NCBI RefSeq assembly: GCF_037126465.1
Contig: NC_088202.1
Span: forward strand, 100,595,962-100,659,961
DNA: 64,000 nucleotides
Origin: Ornithodoros turicata
Taxonomy: Eukaryota > Arthropoda > Arachnida > Ixodida > Argasidae
Reading direction: 5' to 3'
Below are positions 30,830-43,822 of the stretch, in pieces. The notes under the pieces are model-generated. The model did not search any database. It saw only the letters and a list, made by a program, of their open reading frames with translations, and had not been told where the DNA came from. A program made the position numbers and the translations under genes. Within the stretch, counting starts at the first letter, position 1. Each line of letters begins with the position of its first letter.

Positions 30830-33800
30830 TCAGAACGACTTCAATACAGACCAGTAGATCCCATTGAAAAGCAAGAATGTCAGAGGAAACAAGTACCGGC
30901 AATGGCGGTCGATACCATTGGCGATGTCACGTGGCGTCAGCGGTGTGATCACCGTACAGACGAAGTTTTCTTGCGTGTCTAATGATGCTCGGCGAGAAAG
31001 TGGAGGCGTCAAAGGCGTTTCATTAACGGAGGAAAGACCGGCTTCAAGGTCTGACAGCTTGAGGACAGGGGTTGTACGACCGTTCTTTTTGAACTTGGTC
31101 TGCAAGTATGATGGGCTGCTTGGTGGTTTCGGTAGTTGGTTGTTGTTGATCTGCTGTTGCTGTAAGTCGAACGGAGGCATTTACATTGATGGACGCTTAA
31201 AGAAATTAACAATAAGATAAGATGTCCTACACTACCGCAAAACTTGTCACAAAACATATGGCTCCGTAGCGATGCAGCAACGAAACAAAGGAGAGAATTT
31301 CGCATGTTTCTGGTGTTGTAAAAATACCGTTGGCGCAGAATACTAAGGAATAGGTTGAAACCGATTCTACATCGCTGCGCTGTGGTACACGTCAGTATCT
31401 TTGTTTCCTTCTTCCATAATATTGCAAAATTTTACATAAGGAGTGACGTCTGCACATTACAAACGTGCCATATTTATTACTTGACGCTTCTCTTTGGATC
31501 AGAAATTAGTCTGAGATTCCATATTGCTCATCTTTAAATTCACAAGCGCGATCTGCTTCAAGTTGAACGAGTAAAGAAAACAACAGAAAATACATATAAC
31601 AAGAAATGTTATTGAACTCAGACTTCGGTGGAAAACCTCACTGGAAAAGCAAAGGACATCACTCTCTGGTAATAAGCCGAATATCAGTACATCTATGCAA
31701 GGCGTATACACATCATAGGCCAATACACGTAGAACTCTGTTATTACCTCATATGCCGCCATTATGTTGTAGAGTGACGTACTACTCTTGGACGTCAGGGA
31801 GCCCAGAGAAGCCGTCGAATCGATGCGACGTATGCCACCTTGTCGTCTCCGGTTATCCTTGTGGTAGATGTAGTTCACCATGGCGTATTCAAGCAGAATG
31901 AAGAATACGAATCCTGTGAGAAGGAGACAGTTACTACCCTGATGGATACTCCCAATGAAATCGTAGATGCACTGCATGTTATTTTTCGCTCACCTGTACA
32001 AGCTAAGTACCAAACGTCAAGGGCATGTACATAAGGAACCTTGGGTAGCTTTTCGCGTATTGACTTGCCACCGGTAACCAGAGTGAGAAACGTTGTCATA
32101 GCCAATGTAACCCTGGCAGGGGCTGCTGGGATATCGATCCACAACGAGAACCAGGACGTGATGACAAACGTGGTGCTTGGAATGTAGATCTCCAGAAGGA
32201 ACGGTGCGAAATCACGTTTAAGGTCGAAATCTGCCCGTATACTGGAAAAGTTTCCTGTAAAAAAAGTAACAAAACAATGTTATGGAAACTGTATCTCGTT
32301 TGGCTTTTGTGCTATTTGAGCGAGGACAAAAAGCGTGTTTCAGTGAAGAGTGTAATAAACTCTTGTTCATCTCCCTCACTCCTCTTGTTCATATATTTTT
32401 TTCTTTTTCTTTTTTTTGCCATTTCTTGATTGTGCAACTTAGGTGGATCTCGCCGTTTCGTGTTGCATTGGGGAAAGGAGAGAATGGCAATTGTTTCATC
32501 AGTAGCCGTCTGTGCTCTCTGGGTGTTTTCCCTGGGTTTTCCTCAGACGGGCTTTAAGACGAATGTGGGCACGGTTCCCTCTGAAGTCTGCCCAGGACGC
32601 ACAGTCCCCCACTGCGATAGTCGTGACGTTGCCCGCCTGTGCGTGGCCGACTCGGCAAGCAGTTCCGTTACCACCACCACATCAGTAGCCCCTTGCCAAC
32701 ACCCAGTTGACAATGATTGGGGTGATCTCGAAAGAAGATTGTTGGGAGCTCATATTACAGGAAGAGGAATTAGTTAAGAATCATTTTGTCTGGTAACTGC
32801 TTTTTAAAAAAATCCTAGGAGAAAACGATTTCGGGGTTGAACTTCGTTCGAAAACTCCTTCGAAAAATCGTTTTGAAGCTTCAATGTAACTACACTTCGT
32901 AAAAAGTTACCCAGTTTAAAACGGCATTATAGTTGTTTTTATTATCATCTTTTGTTCTTTGTAGGCACAGTCAGAAAATAACTGGAAAAGTTTACTACGA
33001 AAGCGGTGGTGTGAGTAGTTGTCAGCGAACGTGAGTGCTGCCAACTAGTGAGTACCGCGGTAGTTTGGCTGCCGCCGCTGATAAGGTAATCGTGTGTTGA
33101 TCGTCAAACATGACAGGTCTAATAGACCTCTCCCTGTTTGTAAACAAATGACGTCATAGTGTTCGACAGCGCCACCAGTTTGGTAGAGTTGAGCTACGCT
33201 GGAAGCTAGGGGCGAACAAGGTACCGCCCGCAAGCCACGGTCTTTAGGGGATTACGATCCTGCTGTATGTGAGAACAGGAACACACCTAAACACATCGAT
33301 TCATCTGGATCCGGTCCTTTAGCGGTTTGAACCGTGTCACGATTCACGACGCTAGCAGTACGGGCAGGCGGGGGAGCATCGTCAAGGCGGATGGCGTCGC
33401 GTTTGAGTTTTACTTCCCACTCGTACACTTCTCTCCGTGTCATAACAGTTCTCAACACAAATCACTAGCACCCGCCGAGAAACCTCAGTAAGTTTTAAGT
33501 CATCTGAATGCAAAAATCGCACCACTGCACGTAGTTCAACATTAGTGGTGCAGGACTAAGTTATCCCTGCCATGTTTGACGCTCAACACACAATGGCCTT
33601 CTGCGTAGCGGCCGGCAAACTACATACCACGATACTCACGAGTGTGACAGCACACTTCTGCCTGAGAACTGCACACACCAATTGTTTCTCTATGAACTTG
33701 TAACACTTTTCCGGTTATTTCCTGACTGCGCCTTGTATTCTGTTCTCAGTGTCCAACGGGATGTAATTATCGCCGAACAAGAGGTCGTTCAGAAATTCCA

Positions 33801-36800
33801 GATGACCTATGGGGGACATGCTACGGGAAGAACCTTTGTGAAACCTTTAAGCTCCACGGAATACAGTTGAATAAATGCCCGTCGAGATCGTGCAACTCTC
33901 ATGCAAACGAACCTGTGATGTCGTCTTCTGTGATGGAGCTACTGTAGTTGTAGCCTAGCATTTGAAAACCCTTGACATCAAAGTTGTCACTGAAGACTAG
34001 CGGTTTCCCACTCTTCCATAATAGGAGCATGTTCTGAGTCGACAAAGTACCTGGAATAAGTAAAACACATTGCATATTTTTCTCAATATTCATGGCGCTG
34101 TGCATTAGATATGTCCAGAGTTTCGGGTACGATAACGTACTGCTTTCCATCTTGAGGCTGCACTTCTGTTTGTCCATCGGGTACTTGTGGAACTCCATCT
34201 GACATTGAAGCTGCAAATGCATTCTGGAAAGAGAAAAATAAAAAAATGGCAATGATCACCTCACCGTCACCGAAGGGGCCCGGACGGTCATCAAACATCT
34301 CACTTTCATTCTGCACAGGAAACTGCACTCGCTATGATTATTTGAGTACGAGCATAAATCCCTCACTCATATTTCACACAACTTACAAGTTACCGCCTCA
34401 TAGTCAAAGTGGACAGTTGCCCTCTACTTTCGTTTGTTTTACGGTCCATTTTAGGGCCAGCAAAGTCATCATCGTCCTATCTTATCTGTGTGTTGATAAC
34501 TCGGAAGAGCCAGGCCGAACCAGTCTTTCGATATTCGACAGTCGCAATTGGCAAACAAATTAATTCACTCGAGGAAAAGGATTCACTCGTGTGCGATTCG
34601 GTAATTATACCCCCAGCCAGTAACAGCATTTACTTACAGAGCTCGATCATCGACTTGTCTGTCTGCAGCTGTACTTTTAAATACTCGTACTACTTGGTTT
34701 TCTCCGGTTCAATTCAATATCTCCGTGTAACCGAGTGCAGTGACAGTGAAACTCCCCAACTATCATCATCATCAAATAAAGTTGTTGTTCTGACCATGTT
34801 GCTCAGTGCTGTCTGAAAGGTGTTTTAAAAAAGTTAAATACGCGCATCTTCCTCTTGTACTCGTTTGACGTTCGATTTACCCCTCAGAAAAAAAAAAAAA
34901 TGGAAAGATTGTTCTTTGTTCCTTCGTTCGAGAGGAAGGCGTAAATGAGCTGTATGAACTTCCCTTATGATTTACTCCGCCAGCTCTCGCCGGCTGCTTC
35001 GCCACCACGCACTCAATCTTTTGAAATGTTTCAACGCACTAAAAGGTGAAATGTACACCTTCCTGACGACCTCGGCTTTGTGCCCATGTGGATATTAAAT
35101 TTGTGCTGCAGGTGACATTCGTAGTTCTGCGGTGCCAAATTAGTAGCACTTCTCCTTTGGTATTTATTACGTATTTCACTCCTCATTTGGTATTTCGCGT
35201 ACCTTGCAGAACCTCACGGAAGGCGTAGATTTATTGCAGCCCTGGACGAGTACAAGCGTACTCTTCCTCAGGAGTTCGCTACTGGCCAAGGGATTTACTA
35301 CTTCTAAAGCATAAATATACGCTTTTCCGAATAGCAGTGGGCATTTCAATCAACGCTTGTTTTTATGTCATTCGTGTGTGGAATTAGTGTAGAAGTTGTA
35401 ACGCTTCCACTGAGTTGTGCACCCAAGCTTCTGCGAGTGGTGTGGTACTCGTGATTTTGCCTCGAGTTTCGCGAGAACTTTGGGTAGCCTAGTAAACTAT
35501 ATGCGGATGTTTGGTCAGTTTTCGTATATGGACTACACTAACAACAATAAGCTTCGCATATATAAAGAAGCGCGTACACTCTTCGCGACGCTATATTTTG
35601 ATGAGTCGCAGCGTATCAGAGTTTGGGGAGCCTGGTCGGTATATGCTACTGTGCTCATTACTAATGTGTGTTCGTATGATTCTAAGCAGAGGTAGAAGGG
35701 AATGTCTCGTAAACTATGGGGACATATGTGATTTACTTACCTCCTGTTGAAGATCACGGTTCCGTCTGGAAAAACCAGAATTAACGTGGATCCCGGCTGA
35801 AGCAACGAGTTTGTGTCGTACGTTTTAGTATTTGTCAGCTGCACACTGGGCAACCAGATGCGTTCTGCGTGCCAATGGTCTCCCTGAATGCGAGAGTCTG
35901 GAAGGGTACTGCCATTGTAGAACAGACGTTGGTCCACCCATGTTTGCTGTACGACCAGCTGCGCTGTATATTCCTAAAGATATAATACCAACAGCTGTGG
36001 TTAAGTTTCTCATATTCCTATATCGTACAGGTCTCGTCAACCTAATAACACTGGAAAAAACATGGTCTCCTTTCCGAGCGCAATTACAGCAACCCTTGGC
36101 GCCATAAGGAAATATTAATTGAACAAAATTATTGTGTTAGTTTCATGCAAGGCTTTTGTTCACTTGATATTCCCCGAGGGTGGCTGCTATTGAGCTAGGA
36201 AATGAGACCGATTTCTTCCTCTCTCTTATTTTTTTCGGTGTTACTATTAAGGTTGACAGGAGCTGTACAATAGTTCGTTTTCGTCGTGGAAGGTTGTACA
36301 CGTGGAGAGAATAGACGAACAATCTCGCTCACCGTGTGTAGGTCGTTAGTTGCGGCCATACTTTGTAGGAAGATGGTTGTGTTGACAATCACAGGGATTC
36401 CTGAGGAATTAAGATTCTTGTTTAATTGAATGGAGCGACGTACTGTATAAGGTTAGAAAGCATAAGTAGTGGCGGAAGTATATGTTGTAGTAGATGGAAG
36501 TAGTTCATGTTACCGAAAGATCGTGAACCCATCCCAACTAAGTCTACCACGTAACGAGATGTTCGTATTGTGTAACTAAACCTCGAATATCCTACCGAGA
36601 GCTCTTTAAACCATCTTGTCATTCACTGTACTAGTTAGTCAGTTCATTTCAATTCAAGTCACATTTCCGCAAATGATGCTCGCATTCAGATGCTTTACCA
36701 TTCCGGAGCATACAGCGTTACAACACTTTGCTACATATAATATGTACTCACCAATAGCGTATCCCGGCCTAACCCTTTTGTTGTATATGGAGGCGTTCGT

Positions 36801-36852
36801 TAACTTCGAAAAAAGTTCGTCTTGTGCTTCTATAATGGCGTCTACAGCATAC
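30830..36852 (-). CDS. Cys-loop ligand-gated anion channel, eight exons, N-terminal exon(s) missing
   Basis: Minus-strand exons from 5' to 3': 36752-36852, 36333-36400, 35741-35973, 34141-34223, 33913-34050, 31994-32254, 31747-31913, 30830-31159. All junction phases agree and 459 codons plus stop are read after one leading base. The extracellular part has YNKRVRPGYAIG, PVIVNTTIFLQS and WVDQRLFYNG. The 13-residue disulphide loop CQMEFHKYPMDKQKC contains the YPMD hallmark. The PAR motif before M2 (PAAPARVTLAMTTFLTL) indicates anion selectivity in this family. M3 is FVFFILLEYAMVNYIY. A ~130-residue Ser/Pro-rich cytoplasmic loop and M4 (RYLFPLTFLLFNGIYW) close the chain. The subfamily is unresolved: loop A (IWLPSVQLTNTK) lacks the usual PD of GABA and glycine receptors, so a pH-gated or other arthropod-specific group is possible. 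The signal-peptide exon lies upstream or was not recognised. Confidence 0.88.
32440..32720 (+). mobile_element. 5'-truncated SINE in a channel intron
   Basis: The body GTGTTTTCCCTGGGTTTTCC, CGGTTCCCTCTGAAG and GCCCAGGACGCACAG aligns with the SINE at 44549-44830. The tRNA-like head is missing. The stretch 32255-33912 otherwise holds only intron sequence. Confidence 0.6.
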
Positions 36853-39800
36853 CTGAAAAGTGGATAACGGGATATCCTATGAGCTTGAATACTAAGGTAC
36901 ACTAAGTAAAGAAAAGTAAGCAGCAGCTAATGGCAGGAGCAAATAAATCCTAACAGTGTAATAGAACAAGCGAAACCCTCTTCGGTCACACCTCATGCTC
37001 TTAGCAATGATGTTCCATAAGCTCTGAATAAACGAAATGCTCAGAGCAGGCTGTAAGTACAGATGAGTCAAGAGTATGTTACCTATAGCACGGAGTGCCC
37101 TATTTTGCACAAGCTGCATAAGAGTTTGGTTCGTGGCAATCGCAATGTGGCAGTGTACCGCCATAACGGCGGTGTATGACCCACCAGATGATCATCCCAT
37201 TTGTGTGTGTGTCCGTGTGTGTGGTTCGTGGCAGTACAATCGCGAGCTTCCTCAAGGAAACTGCTGTGCAACGCGTCGATCAACGCCAGTTCGACTTAGC
37301 CGAAATTTTCGGACCATGGTCGGACCCCTCACATCAGATACAAGGCCCACGAGTTGTTGCTGAGTCCTTCTCCAGCACAGGACCAATGGACTAACTGTAA
37401 TAACTGCAATAGGACACCATTCCATCATCGTCCCTTCCTCATCCCTTGAGCGCTTAAACAGAGAAACGAACGGTTGGAAAGCTGTCAATTGCCAAGTTTC
37501 AGCTACAGATCTATTAAGACAAAAGAAGCCATCGTAAAATGCGCTTAACACCGTCTTTTATCCATTAGTGGGTGCGTGGGTGCCCAAACTAGAGGCAGCG
37601 GAGGTTTCGCCAGTCTAGAAGCTTTTTTTTTTTTTTTCAAAACTGCAGTGTGCTTTTTTCTTTCTATGCCTGAGATATGCAAAATACTGCAATTCAATGC
37701 AAACCATCTTTTACCGGCGGCTGTGCTATTGATGTTCATGTCTACGCGATATGCCCTGTGGTGTCCGTCATGTTGTTACAGCCTGACCAGTACGCTCCAA
37801 AATGTTCTCTTTTCTAGACTTGGTACCTTGGTCGGCTCCCATTGTTGGAGCTGTTGGCACACCCTTTAACTGAACTGAAGAAGGAGGAATATCATAGGGA
37901 GTTTCACTCCTTTTCATTTTTGTAATTCAATGTGCAGGTGGGTGCACTTCTCGCGAAGACGTGTTATGGCGTAGACGTGTTAACAAGGCGGCACTGGCGC
38001 GTGTCATCGTGCTCCAACGAGCACATCAACGCACTTGACGTCGAAGCATCTCGAAGGGCACCCAAACACATGGCAAATATACGGTAAGTGCAGTAGTGAT
38101 AAGCACACAAAGAATTTACCTTGTTATCAATACATGGAAGACGACTGCTCTGAGCAAGCCACTGACTCGTAGTCGCCTGGAACACATGATGAAATCTGTC
38201 TGTTCTCTCCCCGGCGACTGCCGTGGAAGCCTCGCGGTGTCGGCTCCTTATATAAGATAAGTACGTCAGGGACCTACACGTAGCAAGTGCGTCATGAAGG
38301 AGCTGGGCTACTTATCAGTTGTCGTAAATGAGTCAAAAGACTGTCAAACAGAAACCGTTCTTCCGAAGAAACAGCTGTCGCTCAACGCAGGTCTTCCCGA
38401 CGTGGTCGTCTAGTGATTCTGTACGGGAACCGTCAGAGTTTACGATGCACGACCACGCAGTGATGGACTGTGGGCTCTGAGGGCACGACCCGACTTCCAT
38501 GCACGATGTACCCTATTACGTGCCTGCTGGCTTCTGTGATGCTTTGGTTTCCTGTAGTCTTTATTAGTACTCGCGATTAATCATGATGTGGACTAGTTTG
38601 CTGTGTAGATGAATGCAGGTAGTTCGGTGTCGAAAGGACGTGCAGAGCAAATTGTGAGGCTGATCTGTTTTCTCGAACATTGCGCTATTAGTACACAATG
38701 TATCGTACGATAAACTTGTTACAAGTATCCATCAGGACCCAACGTTGAACGCAGTAACAGAACATATATTGTAGATAGTCGTTTAATATCTCCCTCGTGT
38801 GGTGCAGTCAAAGTTTGGCGTTTTCAGGAAATCCTGATTCTACCATCGGGTCCGGACAAGATTAAACTCAACTCATTTTATCGTCTAATACTAGTAAAGC
38901 GACAAGGAACACAGAGTAACCCTTTGTGCAACAGAGAAACGCCTCTCCTCATGCCGTCTGTAAAACTGCAAATACAGCACGATAGCGCAAGTTGCATTAT
39001 TGAAGGGGGTTTCCCGAGAAGTACTCATGTTTTGAATTGAGTGTCTTCCAGTCTTCTCCAGTGTTGAAGCAGCCAGTCCCGAGCGCGTCGGGAGGCGCAA
39101 CTCCACATTTTTCTCCCCTAGTCTAATCTAATCTGAATGTGGTCTGCCAAAAGGCTGGCATCCTGAAACTTCGTGACGCAGCATAAAACATTGATGGTGA
39201 TAAAGAAAGAACGTAATATCTAGGGATGGGCCAACCGAATCCACCAACCACGTTTGTTTGTTTCTTTTCAAAATTGGCGCCGAAAGCCTGCTTGGACGGC
39301 GGGCCCCGGGGCGCGCCTAAATCACAGCCTAAAGCTCCGGCATTTTTAAAATCAACATGGTTTTGCTTTTGATTGTCTCTTAGTGTTATGGAAAAAATTC
39401 AGACCCGAGAGTTTACGTATTCCCGTAGGCGATGAACGACATATTAAAAAAAATATTATTTTTCCTTACAAAGAAACAAATAAATTACATTTAAAGATGA
39501 AAATGAGTAGGTTTCCTCCTGAAATTGAACTATTATATAAATTGTTTTTCACTAAGCAAATATATCAAATTTTGCTTCAAAATACGTTTTCAGCAGATGT
39601 TTTCTTTTTCTTCCTGGCCTTTGAAACTTTTTTTTATGGAAAGATTCAAGATTCGTGTATTCGCAGAACCTTCCTTGGATCCGGATTCGGGAAATTCTGC
39701 ATTCGTCCCATCTCTAATAATATTCCTTCGCACGAAACGCTTTGGGCTTCGGCAACTTTGCTGACTAATCGAATTATCGGTAAAGAAATTCCAGAAGTTG

Positions 39801-41579
39801 CCCTGGGGCCTGGAGCTCTAAGCAGCTGGTTGACAAACTGGCGGAACAGGCTGCACATCAGACACAACAAATGTATCAGAAGTCTCGCTTAAAGTGATAG
39901 TAATAATGGTAATGGTACCGTGATGATTTGCTCGTGTAATTTTGATAATTAAATTGTATCTTCTGCCGCGCGAGCGATGAACGTGGGCCAAGGAGTACGG
40001 TGCACCGGGTAGTACCCATGCCGAGTGAAATGCTGCTTCAACATGGAACTTTTTCAAAGAACGCTGCCACTACGGAAGCACAAATTCGTTAACCCACAAT
40101 GTGCATACCGCCTCCAGTTGGAGAAAGAGCGTTAGGCCATCACCCGTATATGACTCGCGAGTTCCGTAAAAATTGATCACAGTCTAAGCGTATGTATTTC
40201 AGAATCAGGGAGGTATAGTGGCAATGTCGCGTTCGTGAGCTCCGAGAACAAGCTTGCAGATGCTTGAGAGTTCTGAGTATGACGATTGTTTCAGTCGATC
40301 AAATTTGGCGCGGACACATGCATGCAGACATTTCCTCACAATGGTGGAATCTGTCTACGCCAATATTGCTTCTCATTTCTAAATCGAGCAATTAGGTGGC
40401 AGACGACTTTTATTTGATGGATGGCAAGCGTTCAACCACTAAACATATGCGCGTTTATATATAATGCGCTCCGCAACTATGCGGAGCGCATTAGGGAAGC
40501 TAAAACTAGGTGCGAAGGTTGTGGGCGGTGTTGTTTTGTTTGGGCTGCAAGGTCAATAATTGCACTTGATCCCCATGCATGCAGCGGCGGGCGCATTAGC
40601 CAAAGTGCCCTGGTTATTGGCAGAGATAGCCACGTGCAGCTAAGTGCTGACATTTAGATAATGTGTTGCCAAACTACACTTTAAGCCCAAACGTGCTAAC
40701 AACTCGTCTGACTCCTGCGCTATCAACTGTCGATGAAGGAGCGCTGTCGAGAAGTAACGGCGCCATATCTGCCTAAGACGCAGAAATTGCGTGCCAGTCG
40801 TGAACCAGACATATTGATACTCAAGGTCGCGTAAACAGCATCTATATAGGTCCTGAAAGCAGAAGTGAACAGCAAAAGGACAGTATATATGATAGCAAGA
40901 ACTAAAAGCGTGGAAGCATGGTCTGTGCGCGCTATCGTTTTCAACATTTCGAAACTCTGTTTCAACTAGCGTTTTCAATGTCAACAGCTTGGTGAAGGTT
41001 CCAGTTAAGAATTTTTGCTTAGACACGGAAAGAATCGTGGCGCAATGGTGACACCTCTGCACAGCTTTCCCGTTTTATTTGTACATGTTATTACATTAGA
41101 ACACAGTACATTAGAATACAGATTCATTATGAAAGGCATTTCAACATTAAGATGCATAATCAAATCACAAATGGTTCTTGATTATCCACATTGAGTTTGC
41201 GTGCCTGCACGCATTTTTGCTTGTATATGCGCGCAATATATGCATCGAACAGTCACTTTCAAATGATTTTGGACAAATGCATGGTATACGATCATCTGCA
41301 TGACTGTGGCCCTACAGCCCAAGTTTGACAGTACAGGATGTAATTCCCTGCGCCGGACTCTCTACCAGAACGTGCTGGTGGCCGAGCTGGGTGGGGGTCA
41401 CCTGAGAAATTTCGGGGGGGGGGGGGGCTCAAAAATGCAGGTGGTGTACACCCCCTGCGGTGGTGTAGGGAAATCCGTGCTCAAAATACAGTATTTTAAA
41501 TATTTTTCCGTTATTTTGGTACTCTACTCAATACGTTTTGCGACAAGTATTTTTAAATAACTCCCTAAATAAAGAAAAT
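36853..41579. other. Gene-poor stretch upstream of the channel exons
   Basis: No gene can be supported. A minus-strand frame at 36892-37164 (QLVQNRALRAIG) faintly resembles the C-terminal part of LINE reverse transcriptases. A minus-strand frame at 37964-38185 ends in a donor-like GTAAAT site, with a TATATAAG near 38250 in a suitable position, so it might be the channel's first exon, but I could not confirm it. A 169-codon AT-rich frame at 39383-39892 is probably a repeat. A poly-T run lies at 37623-37639 and a G run near 41417. Confidence 0.4.
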
Positions 41580-42780
41580 TTGCTTTTTCATCTGCCCCTT
41601 CTGAAGTGCCTAAAGAGCTAAAAATAGACGGAAATACTTACTCGGGACAGGCGCTTGCGGATATGATTAACAATCATTTGGTAAATATTGGGGCGTACGA
41701 CAACCCTCCTCAATTCTCCTTAGACAAGACTTTCGATCACTACCTAAATATCCCGCAAAGTAACTCATTCTTTTTATGCCCAGCATCGCCGCTCGAGGTC
41801 GAAAAGGCACTGCTCTCGTTAAATAAAACAACTTCAGTTGGTGTGGATGGCTTCAGTACTTTCCCAATTAAACATGCCCCTGCTGTATTATCCTATCCTC
41901 TCTGTCACTTAGTTAATTCTATATTCACCACAGCCGTTTTTTCTGAACAACTGCCAAAGTGGTCATCTTAAGCAAAGGTGGAAATAAAAATGATAAATAA
42001 CTACAGACCAATCTCTATTTTACCTGTATTCTCTAAAGTAGTCGAGAAGCTTTTAAATAACAGGCTATGTTCCTTTCTACAGGAAAATAAACTAATTACA
42101 GAATCACAATTTGGCTTTCAGAACGGAAAATCTATAGAAACTGCATTACTGGGAATAAAAAATCATCGAGAATATCGAGAACCGTCTTTATACAGTCGGA
42201 TTGTTTCTATAGATCTCAGAAAAGCTTTCGACAGCATTAGTCATGATATCCTGTTGGGCAAACTTAATCTTTGCGGTCAATCAATGATATCATTGCAGTT
42301 CCCGGCGCAAACGATACGATGCTCTATGCGGATGACACTGGCGTGTTTTTCAGTCACAATTCTTTGTTACACTTAAATAACGTAGTAAACAAGTATCTCG
42401 ATGAACTATCTGTTTGGCTAGAAAAAAATAGATTGAAGTTGAACGTGAAGAAAACGAAATATACGGTATTCGCAGCAAAGAATAAGCCGATCACTGACGA
42501 CTCTCTGAATTTATGCATTGATCAGAATAGAATTGAAAGAGAACCTCACATTAAGTTTCTGGGTGTTTGGTTCCAAGAGAATCTATTACGGAATGTTCAC
42601 GTTAGCAGTGTCACATCAGAAGTCGTCAGGAAAATAGGAGCATTGTACCGCATCAGGGATTTATTACCCACTCAAAGAGATCACTCTATTTCGCCCTAAT
42701 TTACCCCTCCCTGTACTATTGTCTATTAGTATGGGGCCTAACCAGTTCCACTAACTATAATAGAATTTATGCTCTGCAAA
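41580..42780 (+). mobile_element. Non-LTR retrotransposon fragment (Jockey/CR1-like RT), broken
   Basis: The RT domain is read in three frames. The first, 41606-41971, has VGVDGFSTFPIKHAP. The second, 41978-42376, has NNYRPISILPVFSKVVEKLL, ESQFGFQNGKSIETAL and VSIDLRKAFDSISHDILL. The third, 42271-42699, has the catalytic MLYADDTGVF and LNVKKTKYTVF, then IKFLGVWF. The PQGSVLGP block between HDILL and YADD is missing, so there is an internal deletion of ~50 codons plus frameshifts. It is inactive. Confidence 0.85.
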
Positions 42781-42809
42781 AGCATTGATCTCATCGAAAC
42801 AGGCCCATG

Positions 42810-42930
42810 ACGCATACTAACCACTCTGTCCTCTACTCCTTCCTGCTGCCCTCTCTCCACCTGTCCACGTCTGTACGCCACTCATAACTACAGACGCCTC
42901 GCGGCGCTAACACGGAAATAGAGTTCCGAG
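42810..42930 (+). repeat. SINE tail fragment
   Basis: CACGTCTGTACGCCACTCAT and GGCGCTAACACGGAA match the tail seen near 27540-27590. Confidence 0.5.
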
Positions 42931-43379
42931 CCTCTTGCGTAATAACTTAGTGTGCGCTTACTTGTTGCAATCGAGAAATTTAACCGTGTACTCAGGACAT
43001 TAGAAAATCTGTGCACTTTCAATATAGTCTGCTAGTTTAAGAATATGAAAGTGAATTTCCAAGCTTTGTCGCAAAAAAGAGGGTGCAATTCTTTCTTGCC
43101 TCCCACTTCCTCAGTCGTCCCGCATCTTCCTCCCCTCTCAGTCGTGGAGATCGACATTGTTTTCCGCCTGCTGTTGCTTCGAAAATTATCCAGTTGCTGT
43201 CATTCTTGCCGAATATTAATCATATTCTTAAACCATTTAGTGAAACGTGCGATAACATAACGTCAGCATTGGTTTGGTTTGGTTTTCAGGAAAAAAATAA
43301 AATGGAGATTTTGGCTTCACTAATGTATTATTGCAGTACAAATTGTTATTGTGTACAACGTTCCTCTACACGCGCGCAG

Positions 43380-43787
43380 GATTTAAGACCCAACCGCATG
43401 TGGCGTTTTTCGACCGGCAGAATGCCGAGCTTTGCCGAGCGTTTCATGTGTCGCAACAGCTGTGCAGGTAGCATCAACCGACAGGCTACTGCTGTGCTTT
43501 TTATTCTACGATCTCCGGAAGGTCGAGACATTGCACGTCGTGTCGTGGAAGTGAAGGCTTGTGCTTGTCCGTGCCGCGATCGGAAGCACGATGAAATGCA
43601 GCGGAAGCGTGCACCGTCCGACAACGAACATGGTAAAAAGAAGATTTACACGATCGATGTTTATGACAAGGAGAGGTACGAATTCCTGCGTAAAGTTAAG
43701 GACGCCTTGGAGCTGTTTGAAGCAGAGAAGGCGAGGAAGAAAAAGAAGACTGCAACCCACACCGCCCGCGAACGTACCAAGAAGTAG
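43380..43787 (+). CDS. p53-family-like exon: end of DNA-binding domain plus tetramerisation domain
   Basis: An uninterrupted frame (from a CGCGCAG acceptor-like site) encodes RFMCRNSCAGSINRQ, VEVKACACPCRDRKHDE and, after a basic linker, KKIYTIDVYDKERYEFLRK followed by VKDALELFEAEKA. The first two correspond to the zinc-ligand and DNA-contact segments of p53-type domains. Both Cys ligands of the MCxxSC motif and the Arg of the NR motif are kept. The Arg equivalent to human R273 is Lys here. The last segment matches the p53 oligomerisation domain. In vertebrates these parts are split by three introns; here there are none. The frame ends at 43785-43787 and AATAAA follows at 43817. The N-terminal half of the DNA-binding domain is not visible upstream. 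It is either a terminal exon with distant partners or a 5'-truncated retrocopy. Confidence 0.7.
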   Translation, partial: DLRPNRMWRFSTGRMPSFAERFMCRNSCAGSINRQATAVLFILRSPEGRDIARRVVEVKACACPCRDRKHDEMQRKRAPSDNEHGKKKIYTIDVYDKERYEFLRKVKDALELFEAEKARKKKKTATHTARERTKK

Positions 43788-43816
43788 AGCTTTCAGTCTC
43801 TGCCTCAAATGCAATC

Positions 43817-43822
43817 AATAAA
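43817..43822 (+). terminator. Polyadenylation signal of the p53-like exon
   Basis: AATAAA lies 30 bases after the stop codon. Confidence 0.6.

Noticed and set aside
39383..39892. 169-codon frame as a host gene
   Set aside because: AT-rich, low complexity, no recognisable domain, and the reverse strand reads similar repeated ATTC words, suggesting a repeat.
40640..41062. 140-codon minus frame as a receptor gene
   Set aside because: Two overlapping frames look equally open, and no clear transmembrane or family motif supports either.
43083..43379. N-terminal extension of the p53-like frame
   Set aside because: The residues before 43380 do not resemble any p53-family segment, and an acceptor-like site lies at the border.
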